This document shows, piece after piece, positions 33,252-41,870 of a stretch of 64,000 nucleotides of DNA. Source of the stretch: Candidatus Binatia bacterium (GTDB taxonomy: Bacteria > Desulfobacterota > Binatia > UBA12015). Within the stretch, counting starts at the first letter, position 1; each line of letters starts with the position of its first letter. The translations under genes were made by a program, and so were the position numbers. Below the pieces are notes generated by a model. It saw only the letters and a program-made list of their open reading frames with translations. It had not been told where the DNA came from and made no database searches. The stretch covers positions 372,001-436,000 of the forward strand of contig DATCMB010000014.1 in assembly GCA_036563615.1 (NCBI GenBank), written 5' to 3'.

Positions 33252-35170
33252 TAGCGGAGGTCGGCCGCAGACAGGAACTCGGCGGGGTTGACGCGGATCG
33301 CCGCGTCGTGCGGACAGGCGTAGACGCAGTTCGGGCCGTCCCAGCCCGAGCACAGGTCGCAGACCGTCGCCTGGAGCGGAGCGGCGGTGGCTCCTTCGTT
33401 CGCCGGCTCGGCGCGCGCGGCGGCGGGACGCTCGACCATGTTGATGTTGCCGAACGGGCACTGGTTCGCGCAGCGCTCGCAGCCGATGCACCAGTCCTCG
33501 ATCTGGATCTCGAGCGAGTCGGTGCGGCGGATCGAGCCGACCGGGCAGCCGATCATGCACTTCGGGTCGGTGCACGAGCGGCAGGCGATCGTCACCAGAT
33601 ACTTGCCGAAGCGCGGGCCGTCGCGCGTGAAGCGCGCGACGCCGCCGTGCGCGTCGGCGCACGCCTTGACGCACTCGTCGCACCGCGTGCAGCGCTCGAG
33701 GTCGATCAGCAGGACGTTCTGCGAGTTGTAGAGGTCGAGCTCGACGAGGTGCGGCACGATCTCGCGCCGCCCGCCGCCCTCGCGATAGGCCGCCGCCTCG
33801 AGCGAGCGCGCCACCTGGGTCAGGGTCGCGAGGAAGCGGTCGTTGCGCCGCGCGAGACGCTTCAGCTCGTCGACCTTGATCTTGACGACCTCGAAGTTGT
33901 CGAGCCCGGACGCGGCCGCAAAGCGCGCGACCGGCGCCGCCACCACGGTCGCGTCGAGCGGCTCGCGCGACACCTCGAAGACGTAGTCGACGATCGTCAC
34001 GCGGTCGCCGGACTTGAGCGTCGCGCGCTGGATGCGCTCGCCGTTGAGGATCGTGAAGTTCGCGCTGTCGAGGTCGATCAGCACGACCTCGCCGTCGTGC
34101 TCCTCGAAGCGGCAGTGCCGACGTCCGACCGCGGCGTTCTCCCGCGGCAGCGCGATCTCGCAGGACGCGCTGCGCCCGAGCGTCATCGTTCCCCGGATCT
34201 CGAGCGGCGCGATCAGGTCGGGGTGCGACACGCAGCGCAGCACGAGCGGCGTCTGGCGCCGGCTCGGCAGGATGTTCTCGAAGCCGAACGCCGAGCCGCG
34301 TCCGAGATACGCCAGAATGCGCTCGCGGCCGTCGCGGACCTGCGACAGCTTGATGGTGCCGGCGCGGATCAAGTAGATCGCGTCCGCCGGCTCGCCCTCC
34401 TCGTAGAGGACGCCGTTTCGCACCTCGTCCGAGTCCGGATCGAGCAGCTCGGCGGTCGCGGCGAGCGCCTCGACCTCGTCGTCCGCCAGGTCGCGCATCA
34501 GCTTCGAGAGGCGGATCTGCCTGCGGATCGCCGACGCGCGATAGCGATTTTCGATGCTTGCCGCGGCGCCGCCGGCGTCGCGCAGCGTGTCGAGCACCGA
34601 GCGCAGCATCTCGATCACCACGCAGCGCTCGTCGGCGCGCACCGTCGCCTCGCGCGGGTAGAAGTTGATGCAGGTGTCGATGCCGAAGAGATCGCCGGGC
34701 CCGTAGGTCTCGGCCGCCGGCGGCGTGTCGACGACGAGGCTCGCGTAGCGGCTCACCTCGCCGATCTGCAGCAGGTCCGGCTCCTCGCTGCGCAGCGCTT
34801 GCGTGCGCCGGCGGAACAGGTCCTTCAGGCGCGCGATCGAGCGCCGCGTGCGCCCCGGCACGGCGCGCGGCTCGATGCGCTCGGGGACGAACGCGGTCGC
34901 GCGGCCCTCGAGCAGCAGGAACGCGGTCGAGCCGTAGTCGCCGGCGCGGCAGATGATCTCGCCCGGCTGGTACTCGCGGCGCACCGCCGCCTTGATGCCC
35001 GGCTCGGGCTTTCCGGGCTGCGGCGCAAGATTGGTATTGAGCTTGACCTTGAAGGCCCGCTTGCCGCCCTTGAACAGCTCGAGCTCGGCGAGCTCCTCGA
35101 TCGAGACCCACTGCCCCTCGAGCCCCTCCGGGAACCGAGGCTTCGGACGCTCCCGGACCGCCGCCACCAT
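33251..35170 (-). CDS. cNMP-cNMP-FHA-four-[4Fe-4S] fusion protein
   Basis: 639 residues. Two cyclic-nucleotide-binding (Crp-type) domains at about 60-195 (with an insertion at 100-155) and 220-318 are followed by an FHA domain at about 320-400 (LGRSASCEIA, GRRHCRF, NFTILNGERI). The C-terminal third is a DmsB/HycB-type ferredoxin with 16 cysteines in four clusters: 494/497/500/504, 530/533/538/542, 561/564/567/571 and 604/607/615/619. It therefore joins regulatory inputs to an electron conductor. No DNA-binding helix-turn-helix is seen, so it is not a transcription factor. AAGGGGGG precedes the ATG. The gene lies between the kinase and cytochrome b genes. Confidence 0.9.
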   Translation of the reverse strand: MVAAVRERPKPRFPEGLEGQWVSIEELAELELFKGGKRAFKVKLNTNLAPQPGKPEPGIKAAVRREYQPGEIICRAGDYGSTAFLLLEGRATAFVPERIEPRAVPGRTRRSIARLKDLFRRRTQALRSEEPDLLQIGEVSRYASLVVDTPPAAETYGPGDLFGIDTCINFYPREATVRADERCVVIEMLRSVLDTLRDAGGAAASIENRYRASAIRRQIRLSKLMRDLADDEVEALAATAELLDPDSDEVRNGVLYEEGEPADAIYLIRAGTIKLSQVRDGRERILAYLGRGSAFGFENILPSRRQTPLVLRCVSHPDLIAPLEIRGTMTLGRSASCEIALPRENAAVGRRHCRFEEHDGEVVLIDLDSANFTILNGERIQRATLKSGDRVTIVDYVFEVSREPLDATVVAAPVARFAAASGLDNFEVVKIKVDELKRLARRNDRFLATLTQVARSLEAAAYREGGGRREIVPHLVELDLYNSQNVLLIDLERCTRCDECVKACADAHGGVARFTRDGPRFGKYLVTIACRSCTDPKCMIGCPVGSIRRTDSLEIQIEDWCIGCERCANQCPFGNINMVERPAAARAEPANEGATAAPLQATVCDLCSGWDGPNCVYACPHDAAIRVNPAEFLSAADLR

Positions 35171-35181
35171 GGCCGCCCCCC

Positions 35182-38100
35182 TTATCCGGAATCGCGACCG
35201 ATTTCGACCTTTTGCGTTCCTGACGCGACGGGCTCGCTCGCGGTCCACCAGAGGCGCAGCGTGCGATCGCGGCCGCCCGAGACGGCGCTCTTGCCGTCCG
35301 GCGCAAACGCGACGTCCCCCACCATGCCGCGGTGCCCGGAGAACGTCCGCAGCTCCTTGCCGGTTGCGACGTCCCACAAGCGCACCGTCTGGTCCTTGCT
35401 CGACGAGATCAGACGCGTGCCGTCCGGCGAGAACGCGAGCGCGACGACCCAGCCGCCATGCCCCGAGAGCGTGCGCACCGTCTGACCGGTGTCGAGATCC
35501 CAGATGCGGATGCGGCGGTCGTCGCTCGCGGACGCGAGCAGCTTGCCGTCGGGCGAGAAGGCGACCGCGTTCACCCAGTCGGTGTGCCCCTTGAGCGTGC
35601 GCACGAGCTCGCCGGTCTCGAGGTTCCACACCTTGACGACCTTGTCGCGGCCGCCCGACGCGACCTGCTTGCCGTCCGGCGAGAACGCGACGGCGAGGAT
35701 CCAGTCGTCGTGTCCGGTGAGGCTCGCGAGCTGCTCGCCGGTGTCGACGTTCCAGATGCGGACCGTCTTGTCGTCGCTCACGGACGCGACCTCGGCGCCG
35801 ACCGGCGAGAACGCGACCCCGTTCACCCAGCCCTTGTGTCCCGTGAGCGTGCGCAGCTCGGCGCCGGTCTCGACGTCCCAGATCTTGAGCGTGCGGTCCT
35901 TGCTGCCCGAGACGAGCGTCTTGCCGTCGGGCGAGAACGCGACGTCGTTCACCCAGTCGCGGTGCCCGTCGAAGGTGCGCTCGAGCTCGCCGGTCGCGGC
36001 GTTCCAGATCTTGATCGCGTTGCTGCGCGTGCCGGCCGCGACGTGGTTGCCGTCGGGCGAGAACGCGACCGCGTACGCCTCGCCGTTGACGCCGGGGAAG
36101 CGGCGCATCTCCCACGCCGGGTAGTACGTGACGATGATCGGGACGTCCTGCTCGGCGCCCGACGGGTCGGTGATGCGCAGGTTGTGCCGGCTCTCGCCGA
36201 CCGGCAGCGCCGTCAAGCTCGCGCGCAGGCGACCCTGGCGGTCGCGCTTGACGGGCACCTCGTCGAGCGTCGCGGTCGCGTCCGGCGGCAGAGAGAGGTC
36301 GAGGTCGAGCGTCGGGTTGCGCGTGAAGCGGATGATCGGCGGCCGGTCCGTCTGTGGCGCGGCGTCCTCGGGCAGCGCTCCGCGAGCCTCGTCGGCCGCG
36401 GGCTGCGCGTCCGGTTCTACGGACGGCGCGGCGTCGCCGATGGATGCGGCAGGCGCCGCTCCACCGGGTGGCAGCGTCTGCGGCTGCGCGACCGCGGCGA
36501 GCCGGGCGTCGGCGTCGCCGGCTTCGGGCGCGCCCGCGGGGGCGACCTCCGGCGCCGCGGTCGGCTTCGGCGGCACGACGGCGAGCTTCGGCGCCGGGAC
36601 CGTGTCGCTGCCGGCGGTGCTCGGGCTCGCGGCGACGTCCTTCGGAGCGGGGACGCTCGCACCCGCAGGAGCTATGGCGACCGCCGCGGGCTGCGAGGGC
36701 GGTCCGGGCTGCGCCTGCGCGGTCGGAGCCGTGGGCTGCGGCGGCACCGACGCGACCTCCTCGTCGCGCGACAAGAGGAAAATCGCCACCGCCGCGCCGA
36801 GGAGCGCGCCGGCGCCGATCGCGGCCGGCAGCCTCCACGACCGTCCCGGCACGAGCGCCGTGCGCTCGAGCGGCGTCACCACGGTCGGATCGTGCGGCGC
36901 GACGACGGTCGGCTCGAGCGCGCCCGCGCCGCCGGGCGTGGCGGAGCTGGCGACCGCTGCGGTCCGCGGCGGCGTCGCGGGCTGCGACGGCGCTGCGATG
37001 TACGGTGGCGCTGCGGTGTGCGGCGGCGACGAGCCCGGCCGCGACGCCGTGCTCGGCGGCCGCGTCCCGGGCTCGCGCTCGAGCGGCACGACGACGGTCG
37101 CGTCGTCCGGGCGGAGCTGGCGCGCGGGCGCGGCGCTCGCGGCGTCGCCGCGTGTGGCGTCGCCGCGCTCGAGCTCGCCGCTCGTCGACGGGTCGGCGCC
37201 CATGCGGCTCTGCAACGCGCCGAACAGCGTCGCCGCCTCCTCGAAGCTCGTCTTCGCCTCGGCGAGGCGACCTTCCTCGAGCAAGCGCTCGGCGCGCCGC
37301 CAGCCGCGCTCCGCGCGGTCGCGATGACGGCCGCGGACCGAGCTCGTCGCGTCGCGCAAGAGTCCGGTGCGCTGGCGCACCTCGTCGACTTGACGCACGA
37401 GCTCCGGCGTCGGAGCGGACGACGGCTCCGTCAGCGCGTCGTCGCGCCACTCGGTCTTGAGCTCGGTCGGGCGCGGCACGTCGCCGCGCGAGGACACGAG
37501 GCGTGGCCGGAAGCGTCCCGTCAAACCCGTGCCGCGCGCGGGCAGCGGCGTCGCGTCGACCTGGCAGGTCTCGAGGTCGCGCAGGAACGCGGTCATCGAC
37601 GGGTAGCGCGCCTCGCGTGACTTCGCGATCGCGCGCGTCACCAGCGCCTGGAACGCGGGCGGCACCGGCCTGTCGAACGTCGGCTGGTTCTCCTGCTTCT
37701 CGATGAGCACGCGCGCGACCAGCTCGCGCTCGCCGAGCCCGGCGTAGAGGTGACGTCCGGTGAACGCCTCGTACATCACCATGCCGAGCGCGTAGACGTC
37801 GACCGCGCCGTCGAGCCGCTCCTGACGCATCTGCTCGGGCGCGCAGTACTTGAGCGTTCCGACCGTCACGCCCGGACGCGTGAGCTCCTTGCCGTCGAGC
37901 TCCTTCGCGATGCCGAAGTCCATCACGACGACGCGCCGCGAGCGGTCCTCGATCATGATGTTCGACGGCTTGATGTCGCGGTGGATGATCGGCGGCGAGT
38001 GTCCGTGCGCGTAGGCGAGCGCGCGCGCGACCTGGCCGACGACGTCGAGCGTCTCGGAGAGCGACAGCGGGCCCTTCTCCTCGACGTACTTCTTGAGCGT

Positions 38101-38388
38101 CTGGCCCTCGACGTACTCCATCACGAAGTAGTGGAAGTCGAGGGCGTCGTCGTGGTCGATGTCGAGCACCCGGACGATGTTCGGGTGGCTCAGGTTCGCC
38201 ATGATGCGCGCCTCGCGATAGAAGCGCGTCACCATCTCGGGCTCCTGCATCAGCTCCGGCGGCAGGACCTTCAGCGCCGAGATGCTGCCCAGCGCCGTGT
38301 GGCGAACCTTGTAGACGGTGCCCATCCCGCCCTGTCCGAGCAGCTCGAGGACTTCGTACCGTCGCGAGATGAGCTTCGGAGCCGCCAT
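35182..38388 (-). CDS. Transmembrane Ser/Thr protein kinase with seven WD40 repeats
   Basis: 1068 residues. The kinase domain (about 11-275) is intact: GQGGMGTVYK, Lys40 in ALKVL, HRDIKPSN at 136-143 and DFG at 157-159. A juxtamembrane Ala/Pro-rich region contains Thr motifs ATVVVP (T431), PTVVAP (T494) and PTVVTP (T502). One membrane helix is at about 518-540. Outside, a Pro/Ala linker leads to a small beta domain and seven WD40 blades (about 765-1050), spaced exactly 42 residues. The kinase should phosphorylate FHA-binding targets, and the blades should sense a periplasmic signal. Eleven bases separate it from the FHA-ferredoxin gene. Confidence 0.95.
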   Translation of the reverse strand: MAAPKLISRRYEVLELLGQGGMGTVYKVRHTALGSISALKVLPPELMQEPEMVTRFYREARIMANLSHPNIVRVLDIDHDDALDFHYFVMEYVEGQTLKKYVEEKGPLSLSETLDVVGQVARALAYAHGHSPPIIHRDIKPSNIMIEDRSRRVVVMDFGIAKELDGKELTRPGVTVGTLKYCAPEQMRQERLDGAVDVYALGMVMYEAFTGRHLYAGLGERELVARVLIEKQENQPTFDRPVPPAFQALVTRAIAKSREARYPSMTAFLRDLETCQVDATPLPARGTGLTGRFRPRLVSSRGDVPRPTELKTEWRDDALTEPSSAPTPELVRQVDEVRQRTGLLRDATSSVRGRHRDRAERGWRRAERLLEEGRLAEAKTSFEEAATLFGALQSRMGADPSTSGELERGDATRGDAASAAPARQLRPDDATVVVPLEREPGTRPPSTASRPGSSPPHTAAPPYIAAPSQPATPPRTAAVASSATPGGAGALEPTVVAPHDPTVVTPLERTALVPGRSWRLPAAIGAGALLGAAVAIFLLSRDEEVASVPPQPTAPTAQAQPGPPSQPAAVAIAPAGASVPAPKDVAASPSTAGSDTVPAPKLAVVPPKPTAAPEVAPAGAPEAGDADARLAAVAQPQTLPPGGAAPAASIGDAAPSVEPDAQPAADEARGALPEDAAPQTDRPPIIRFTRNPTLDLDLSLPPDATATLDEVPVKRDRQGRLRASLTALPVGESRHNLRITDPSGAEQDVPIIVTYYPAWEMRRFPGVNGEAYAVAFSPDGNHVAAGTRSNAIKIWNAATGELERTFDGHRDWVNDVAFSPDGKTLVSGSKDRTLKIWDVETGAELRTLTGHKGWVNGVAFSPVGAEVASVSDDKTVRIWNVDTGEQLASLTGHDDWILAVAFSPDGKQVASGGRDKVVKVWNLETGELVRTLKGHTDWVNAVAFSPDGKLLASASDDRRIRIWDLDTGQTVRTLSGHGGWVVALAFSPDGTRLISSSKDQTVRLWDVATGKELRTFSGHRGMVGDVAFAPDGKSAVSGGRDRTLRLWWTASEPVASGTQKVEIGRDSG
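35239..36093 (-). repeat. Tandem 126-bp repeats encoding WD40 blades
   Basis: The WD40 part of the kinase gene is built of seven units with GH[RKDTG][DG]W and FSPDG recurring every 42 codons. The even spacing implies growth by tandem duplication. Confidence 0.85.
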
Positions 38389-38401
38389 GCGCTCGACCCT
38401 T

Positions 38402-38430
38402 TTGTAGATCAGCGACGCTCAGGATACCAT
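38402..38430 (+). promoter_or_regulatory. Candidate sigma70-type promoter for the five-haem cytochrome gene
   Basis: TTGTAG (38402-38407) and TACCAT (38425-38430) are separated by 17 bases, each four of six to consensus. Transcription would begin only a few bases before the ATG at 38440, so the mRNA may be nearly leaderless. The opposite strand has AAAAGGG before the kinase ATG, in the same 51-base gap. Confidence 0.4.
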
Positions 38431-38439
38431 CCGCGCGCC

Positions 38440-39792
38440 ATGCCCCGGCCCCTCTTCTTCGTGGCCATCGCGCTCGTCGTTGTACTCCCGCGGCTCGGTG
38501 CAGCGCAGCAGGGAATCGACCTTTCGGGCGCCCCGGCGGGCTTCGTCGGCGAGACCCGGTGCGGCAATCCGACCTGCCACGGGGCCGGGCTGCCGACCAC
38601 GGACGCCGAGAAGAAGAATTGGCGCCCCTGGAAATCGGCGCGCACCCAGTGGCTGAACCGCAACATCGACCGCCACTCGCGCGCCTACGCGACCCTCGAG
38701 ACCGAGGGCGGCAAGGCGATCGCCCGCTACATGGGCATCGACGCCACCAAGAGCGACAAGTGCCTCGTCTGCCACGCGCCCGCCGCGCGGCTCGCGCCCG
38801 GGAGCACGCACCGCAAGGCCGACGGCGTGAGCTGCGAGCACTGCCACGGACCGGCGCAGGAGTGGCTCCAAGCGCACGTCGAGCGCGACTGGAACCAGAA
38901 GAAGTCGCAGTACTATGGCCGCGGCTTCTACGACAACGCGAATTTTCGCTTGCGCGCCGAGCGCTGCGCCGCCTGCCACACCGAGATCGATCACGAGATC
39001 GTCGCCGGCGGACACCCGCCGCTGCAGTTCGAGATGGTCGCCTACGCGCAGATCATGAAGCATTGGGACGACCAGGAGGATCAGCCGCCGGGCTCGTTCA
39101 GCGTCGACCCGACGCTGTGGGCGGTCGGTCAGGTGGTCGGGCTCAGGCGTCTGCTCGAGGTGGTCGAGAGCCGCGCCGGCGAGTCGAACTACCAGTCGAT
39201 CGGCAAGTTCTCCCACTTCGAAGGCAAGAACTGCTACCAGTGCCACCACAAGCTCGTGTCCGACGCGCTCCGTCAAGCAAAAGGACACTGGGCGATGGTC
39301 GATCAGATCCTCGCGGTGCGCGACGCGCAGCGCAGGAGCTCGCTCGCGAGCCAGTGGAACGAGCTCGTGGCCGCGGCGCGGTCGAGCGCCGACGGCGCGC
39401 GCGCCAAGGCGCAGGCGATGAAGGCGTCGATCGCGGGACTCGACGACCGCTTGCTCGCGAACCGTCTCACGCAGGCCGAGACCAAGCGGCTGCTCAAGGG
39501 CATCCTGTCGAGCGGCGAGCGGCTGCGCTCGATCGAGCGCTTCTCGTGGTCGCGGCCGCCGCGCTCGAACGTGCTGAGCATCAGCAACATCGGCGAGCCG
39601 TGGTGGTACACGACCGGCGCGCCCGAGCAGGCGGTGCTGGCGATCGGCGCGCTGTGCGAGCCGGCGTTCGGCGCGGCGTGCCGGAACATCACGGCGGAGC
39701 GGCGCCGCCTGGTCGCGGCCGTCGACCGCTTCAACTACTCGCCGGAGCAGTTCGTGCGCTCGCTGAACGCGATCAATGGCGCACTGAAGTAG
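38440..39792 (+). CDS. Exported five-haem cytochrome, cytochrome c554-like
   Basis: 450 residues with a signal peptide (LFFVAIALVVVLPRLGAA). Haem sites are CGNPTCH (CX4CH), CLVCH, CEHCH, CAACH and CYQCH. The framing SRAYATLETEGGKAIARYMG, DGVSCEHCHGPAQEWLQAH and RCAACHTEIDHEIVAGGHPP matches the cytochrome c554 family of Nitrosomonas and relatives. A helical C-terminal domain of about 160 residues without Cys follows. It is divergent from the kinase gene and probably a periplasmic partner of the membrane cytochrome. The first site has a non-standard CX4CH spacing. Confidence 0.9.
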   Translation: MPRPLFFVAIALVVVLPRLGAAQQGIDLSGAPAGFVGETRCGNPTCHGAGLPTTDAEKKNWRPWKSARTQWLNRNIDRHSRAYATLETEGGKAIARYMGIDATKSDKCLVCHAPAARLAPGSTHRKADGVSCEHCHGPAQEWLQAHVERDWNQKKSQYYGRGFYDNANFRLRAERCAACHTEIDHEIVAGGHPPLQFEMVAYAQIMKHWDDQEDQPPGSFSVDPTLWAVGQVVGLRRLLEVVESRAGESNYQSIGKFSHFEGKNCYQCHHKLVSDALRQAKGHWAMVDQILAVRDAQRRSSLASQWNELVAAARSSADGARAKAQAMKASIAGLDDRLLANRLTQAETKRLLKGILSSGERLRSIERFSWSRPPRSNVLSISNIGEPWWYTTGAPEQAVLAIGALCEPAFGAACRNITAERRRLVAAVDRFNYSPEQFVRSLNAINGALK

Positions 39793-39836
39793 AGGATGAG
39801 GTGCGCCGCGGGCCGGTGCGCGCGTCTGCCGCTACG

Positions 39837-39879
39837 GTTTGACCGGTACGGCGAAGCTGCGCTTCGCCGACCGGCAAAC
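39837..39879. terminator. Large hairpin between convergent genes
   Basis: GTTTGACCGG plus CGGCGAAG pairs with CTTCGCCG plus ACCGGCAAAC with a small bulge, around a five-base loop. It lies between the five-haem cytochrome and the haloperoxidase genes, so it may stop transcription from both. No long T run. The remaining bases of 39793-40029 show nothing else. Confidence 0.5.
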
Positions 39880-40029
39880 GCCTTCGGCAGTCGCTGCAGC
39901 CGCGCGCACCGGCCCGCGACGGTCAATTTCTGTTCTTGATGCGCTCGCGAGCGCACCGGTGTGGCGCACCGGCGAGCTCGCAGACGCGCGCACCGACCCG
40001 CTGCGCACCTCTCTTGCCGACGCGAACGC

Positions 40030-41559
40030 TCAGCGCCCGCGCGGCCAGGCGTTGTCGAACACGAAGTCGGCGACGCGGCGGCCCTGCGCGATGCCCTCGG
40101 TCTTGTCGAAGGCCCAGTGGATGCCGAGGTAGATGCGGCTCTGGCCGTTCTCGTCCTCGGCCTGCGACAGCGTCGCGAAGCTGCGCGGCAGGCGCGGACG
40201 CACGTTGCCCTCGTTGTCGGTGGTGACGCCGTTCAGCTCGTCGGAGACGAAGCTGAACGCGATCTCGTCGGTGCGGTAGAAGCGGCGCAGCGTCTGAAAG
40301 AGCGCACCGCCGAAGCCCGCGTGCCCCGAAGGATACGCCGGGAACGGCGGCGTGAAGTTTGGACCCGCGAGGTTGCTCGCGGGCGCGCCGAGCGGAAGGA
40401 ACGTCGGATCGCCGACCGTCGCGGGGTTGCCGTCGCCCTCGCCCGTCGGCCCGGTGCCGGGGTCGGCCTCGCGGATGCCGTGCACGGGACGCCAGAGCGC
40501 GTAGTGGAACTTCGATTCCCAGATCGCGATTCCGGCGTCCGACATCGCGACGTTGACCAGCGCGAGCAGACGCGCGAGCTCGAGCCCCTGCGTGCGCTTG
40601 CGGTCGGCGATCAGCCGCGTGATCTGGTTGTAGAGGCGCGGCGGCGCGCACAGGCTCGGCGTTCCGTCGTACGCCCAGTAGATGCCGGTGAGCGTCTGGT
40701 CCTCGGTGCGCTCGGTCGGCGTGACGACGCCGTCGCCGCCGAGGCGCTTCACCTCGTCGAACGCGGCCGCATACTCTGCGCTGCCCAGCGCCGGGGGCGG
40801 CGGCGCGCGGAAGAAGCTGCCCGAGGGCAGCACGATCGGCTCGACCGTGCCCCAGTGCGCGCCGAGAGCGATCGGCACGAGGCTCACCGGATCTTGACGC
40901 CACGCGCCCGGCCAGTCGCCGGGAACGTAGCCCTCCCCCATCACCGGCTCGGCGTGCGCGGCGCCGTCGTTCGCCCGCGCGGCGAGGACGACCGCCGCGA
41001 CGAGCGCGCCGAGGTCCACACCGTGCTGCTTGACGACGCCGTTCTTGACGGTCGCGAGCTCCGCCGCGAGCGCGGCGTCGAAGCTCGGCTTCTGCGACGG
41101 GAACATCGCGACCAGCGTGTCGTGCGCCGCCTGCGCGAGCGCCGCCCGCTTCGCGAGCTGCCCGCGCGGACGCTCGAGGCCGTACCGGCTGCGGTAGCGC
41201 GGCGTGATCGCGTTCAGCGTCTCGAACATCGCGACGTGCACGATCGCGATCGCGCGGCTCGCGCGTCCCGGGCCGAGCTGCTCGCCGAAGACGCGCGACT
41301 CGCCCGGGGCGACCGGCGTGTGGTCGATGCCGCTCGCGTCGATCGCGATCCGGTTCCAGTCGAGCACCCAGCGCGTGACGCCGGCGGTCTTGCGCGTCTC
41401 GGGCCGCGCCGGATCGGGCTTCGCCGACTGCGCGCGGAAGCTCGGTCCCCAGGCTTCACGGAAGGTCTCGACCGGCGCGGACGCGCGCGACGCGGCGCCG
41501 GTCGCGAGGACGGTGAAGAGCGAAAGGACCGCCGAGGCGATCCGTGCTGCGTGTCTCAT
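40030..41559 (-). CDS. Secreted vanadium-dependent haloperoxidase-type acid phosphatase-fold protein
   Basis: 509 residues. Signal peptide ending near TGAASRA. All vanadate-pocket motifs are seen: KFHYALWRPVHGIR (Lys and Arg), PAYPSGHAGFGG (Ser-Gly-His) and RIYLGIHWAFD (Arg and His). The PAP2/vanadium chloroperoxidase fold is thus complete. Such enzymes oxidise halides with H2O2 or act as phosphatases; the pocket residues alone do not separate these. Family members are often wrongly named. GGGAG precedes the ATG. It is unlinked in strand to the cytochrome gene before it. Confidence 0.88.
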   Translation of the reverse strand: MRHAARIASAVLSLFTVLATGAASRASAPVETFREAWGPSFRAQSAKPDPARPETRKTAGVTRWVLDWNRIAIDASGIDHTPVAPGESRVFGEQLGPGRASRAIAIVHVAMFETLNAITPRYRSRYGLERPRGQLAKRAALAQAAHDTLVAMFPSQKPSFDAALAAELATVKNGVVKQHGVDLGALVAAVVLAARANDGAAHAEPVMGEGYVPGDWPGAWRQDPVSLVPIALGAHWGTVEPIVLPSGSFFRAPPPPALGSAEYAAAFDEVKRLGGDGVVTPTERTEDQTLTGIYWAYDGTPSLCAPPRLYNQITRLIADRKRTQGLELARLLALVNVAMSDAGIAIWESKFHYALWRPVHGIREADPGTGPTGEGDGNPATVGDPTFLPLGAPASNLAGPNFTPPFPAYPSGHAGFGGALFQTLRRFYRTDEIAFSFVSDELNGVTTDNEGNVRPRLPRSFATLSQAEDENGQSRIYLGIHWAFDKTEGIAQGRRVADFVFDNAWPRGR

Positions 41560-41870
41560 CTCGGCTCCCGTCGTCCCGGCTGGGACGTGAGTATTGCTTT
41601 GTGGCCGGAACGCGGACGGATCGCGGTGTGGTGCGGCGCGTCCGCTGGAGCGCGCCCGAGAGAGACGGAGAGTGAAACGGCTTACGGTGGGTCGGCCGCA
41701 GCGAGGATTGCAAGAAACGCCCCGCTGCGAAAGGGGTGCGCGAAGGAATCTCGCGCGCTCCCGCGAGCGTGTGCAGGGCTCGCCAGCAGCAGCGCGCCGC
41801 GCGTCGCGGGCGCCGCAGGAAACGCACAAAGGCGGCGCCGCACCTCGCGCGACGCCGCCTTCGCGTCAAG
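41560..41870. other. 311-base intergenic region upstream of the haloperoxidase
   Basis: Contains the terminator of the next gene at 41828-41861 and a small CCCC/GGGG hairpin near 41720. No open frame with coding character and no RNA gene was recognised. It should hold the haloperoxidase promoter, but I could not pick one with confidence. Confidence 0.5.
41828..41861 (-). terminator. Terminator of the small secreted protein gene
   Basis: On the minus strand AAGGCGGCG (41861-41853) pairs with CGCCGCCTT (41837-41829), followed by TGTGCGTTT. It begins ten bases after the stop codon at 41871. Confidence 0.65.

Noticed and set aside
33251..37450. A 1399-codon minus-strand frame joining part of the kinase region to the FHA-ferredoxin
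   Set aside because: The upstream half is the kinase gene read in the wrong frame. The true start is ATG 35170 with a ribosome site.
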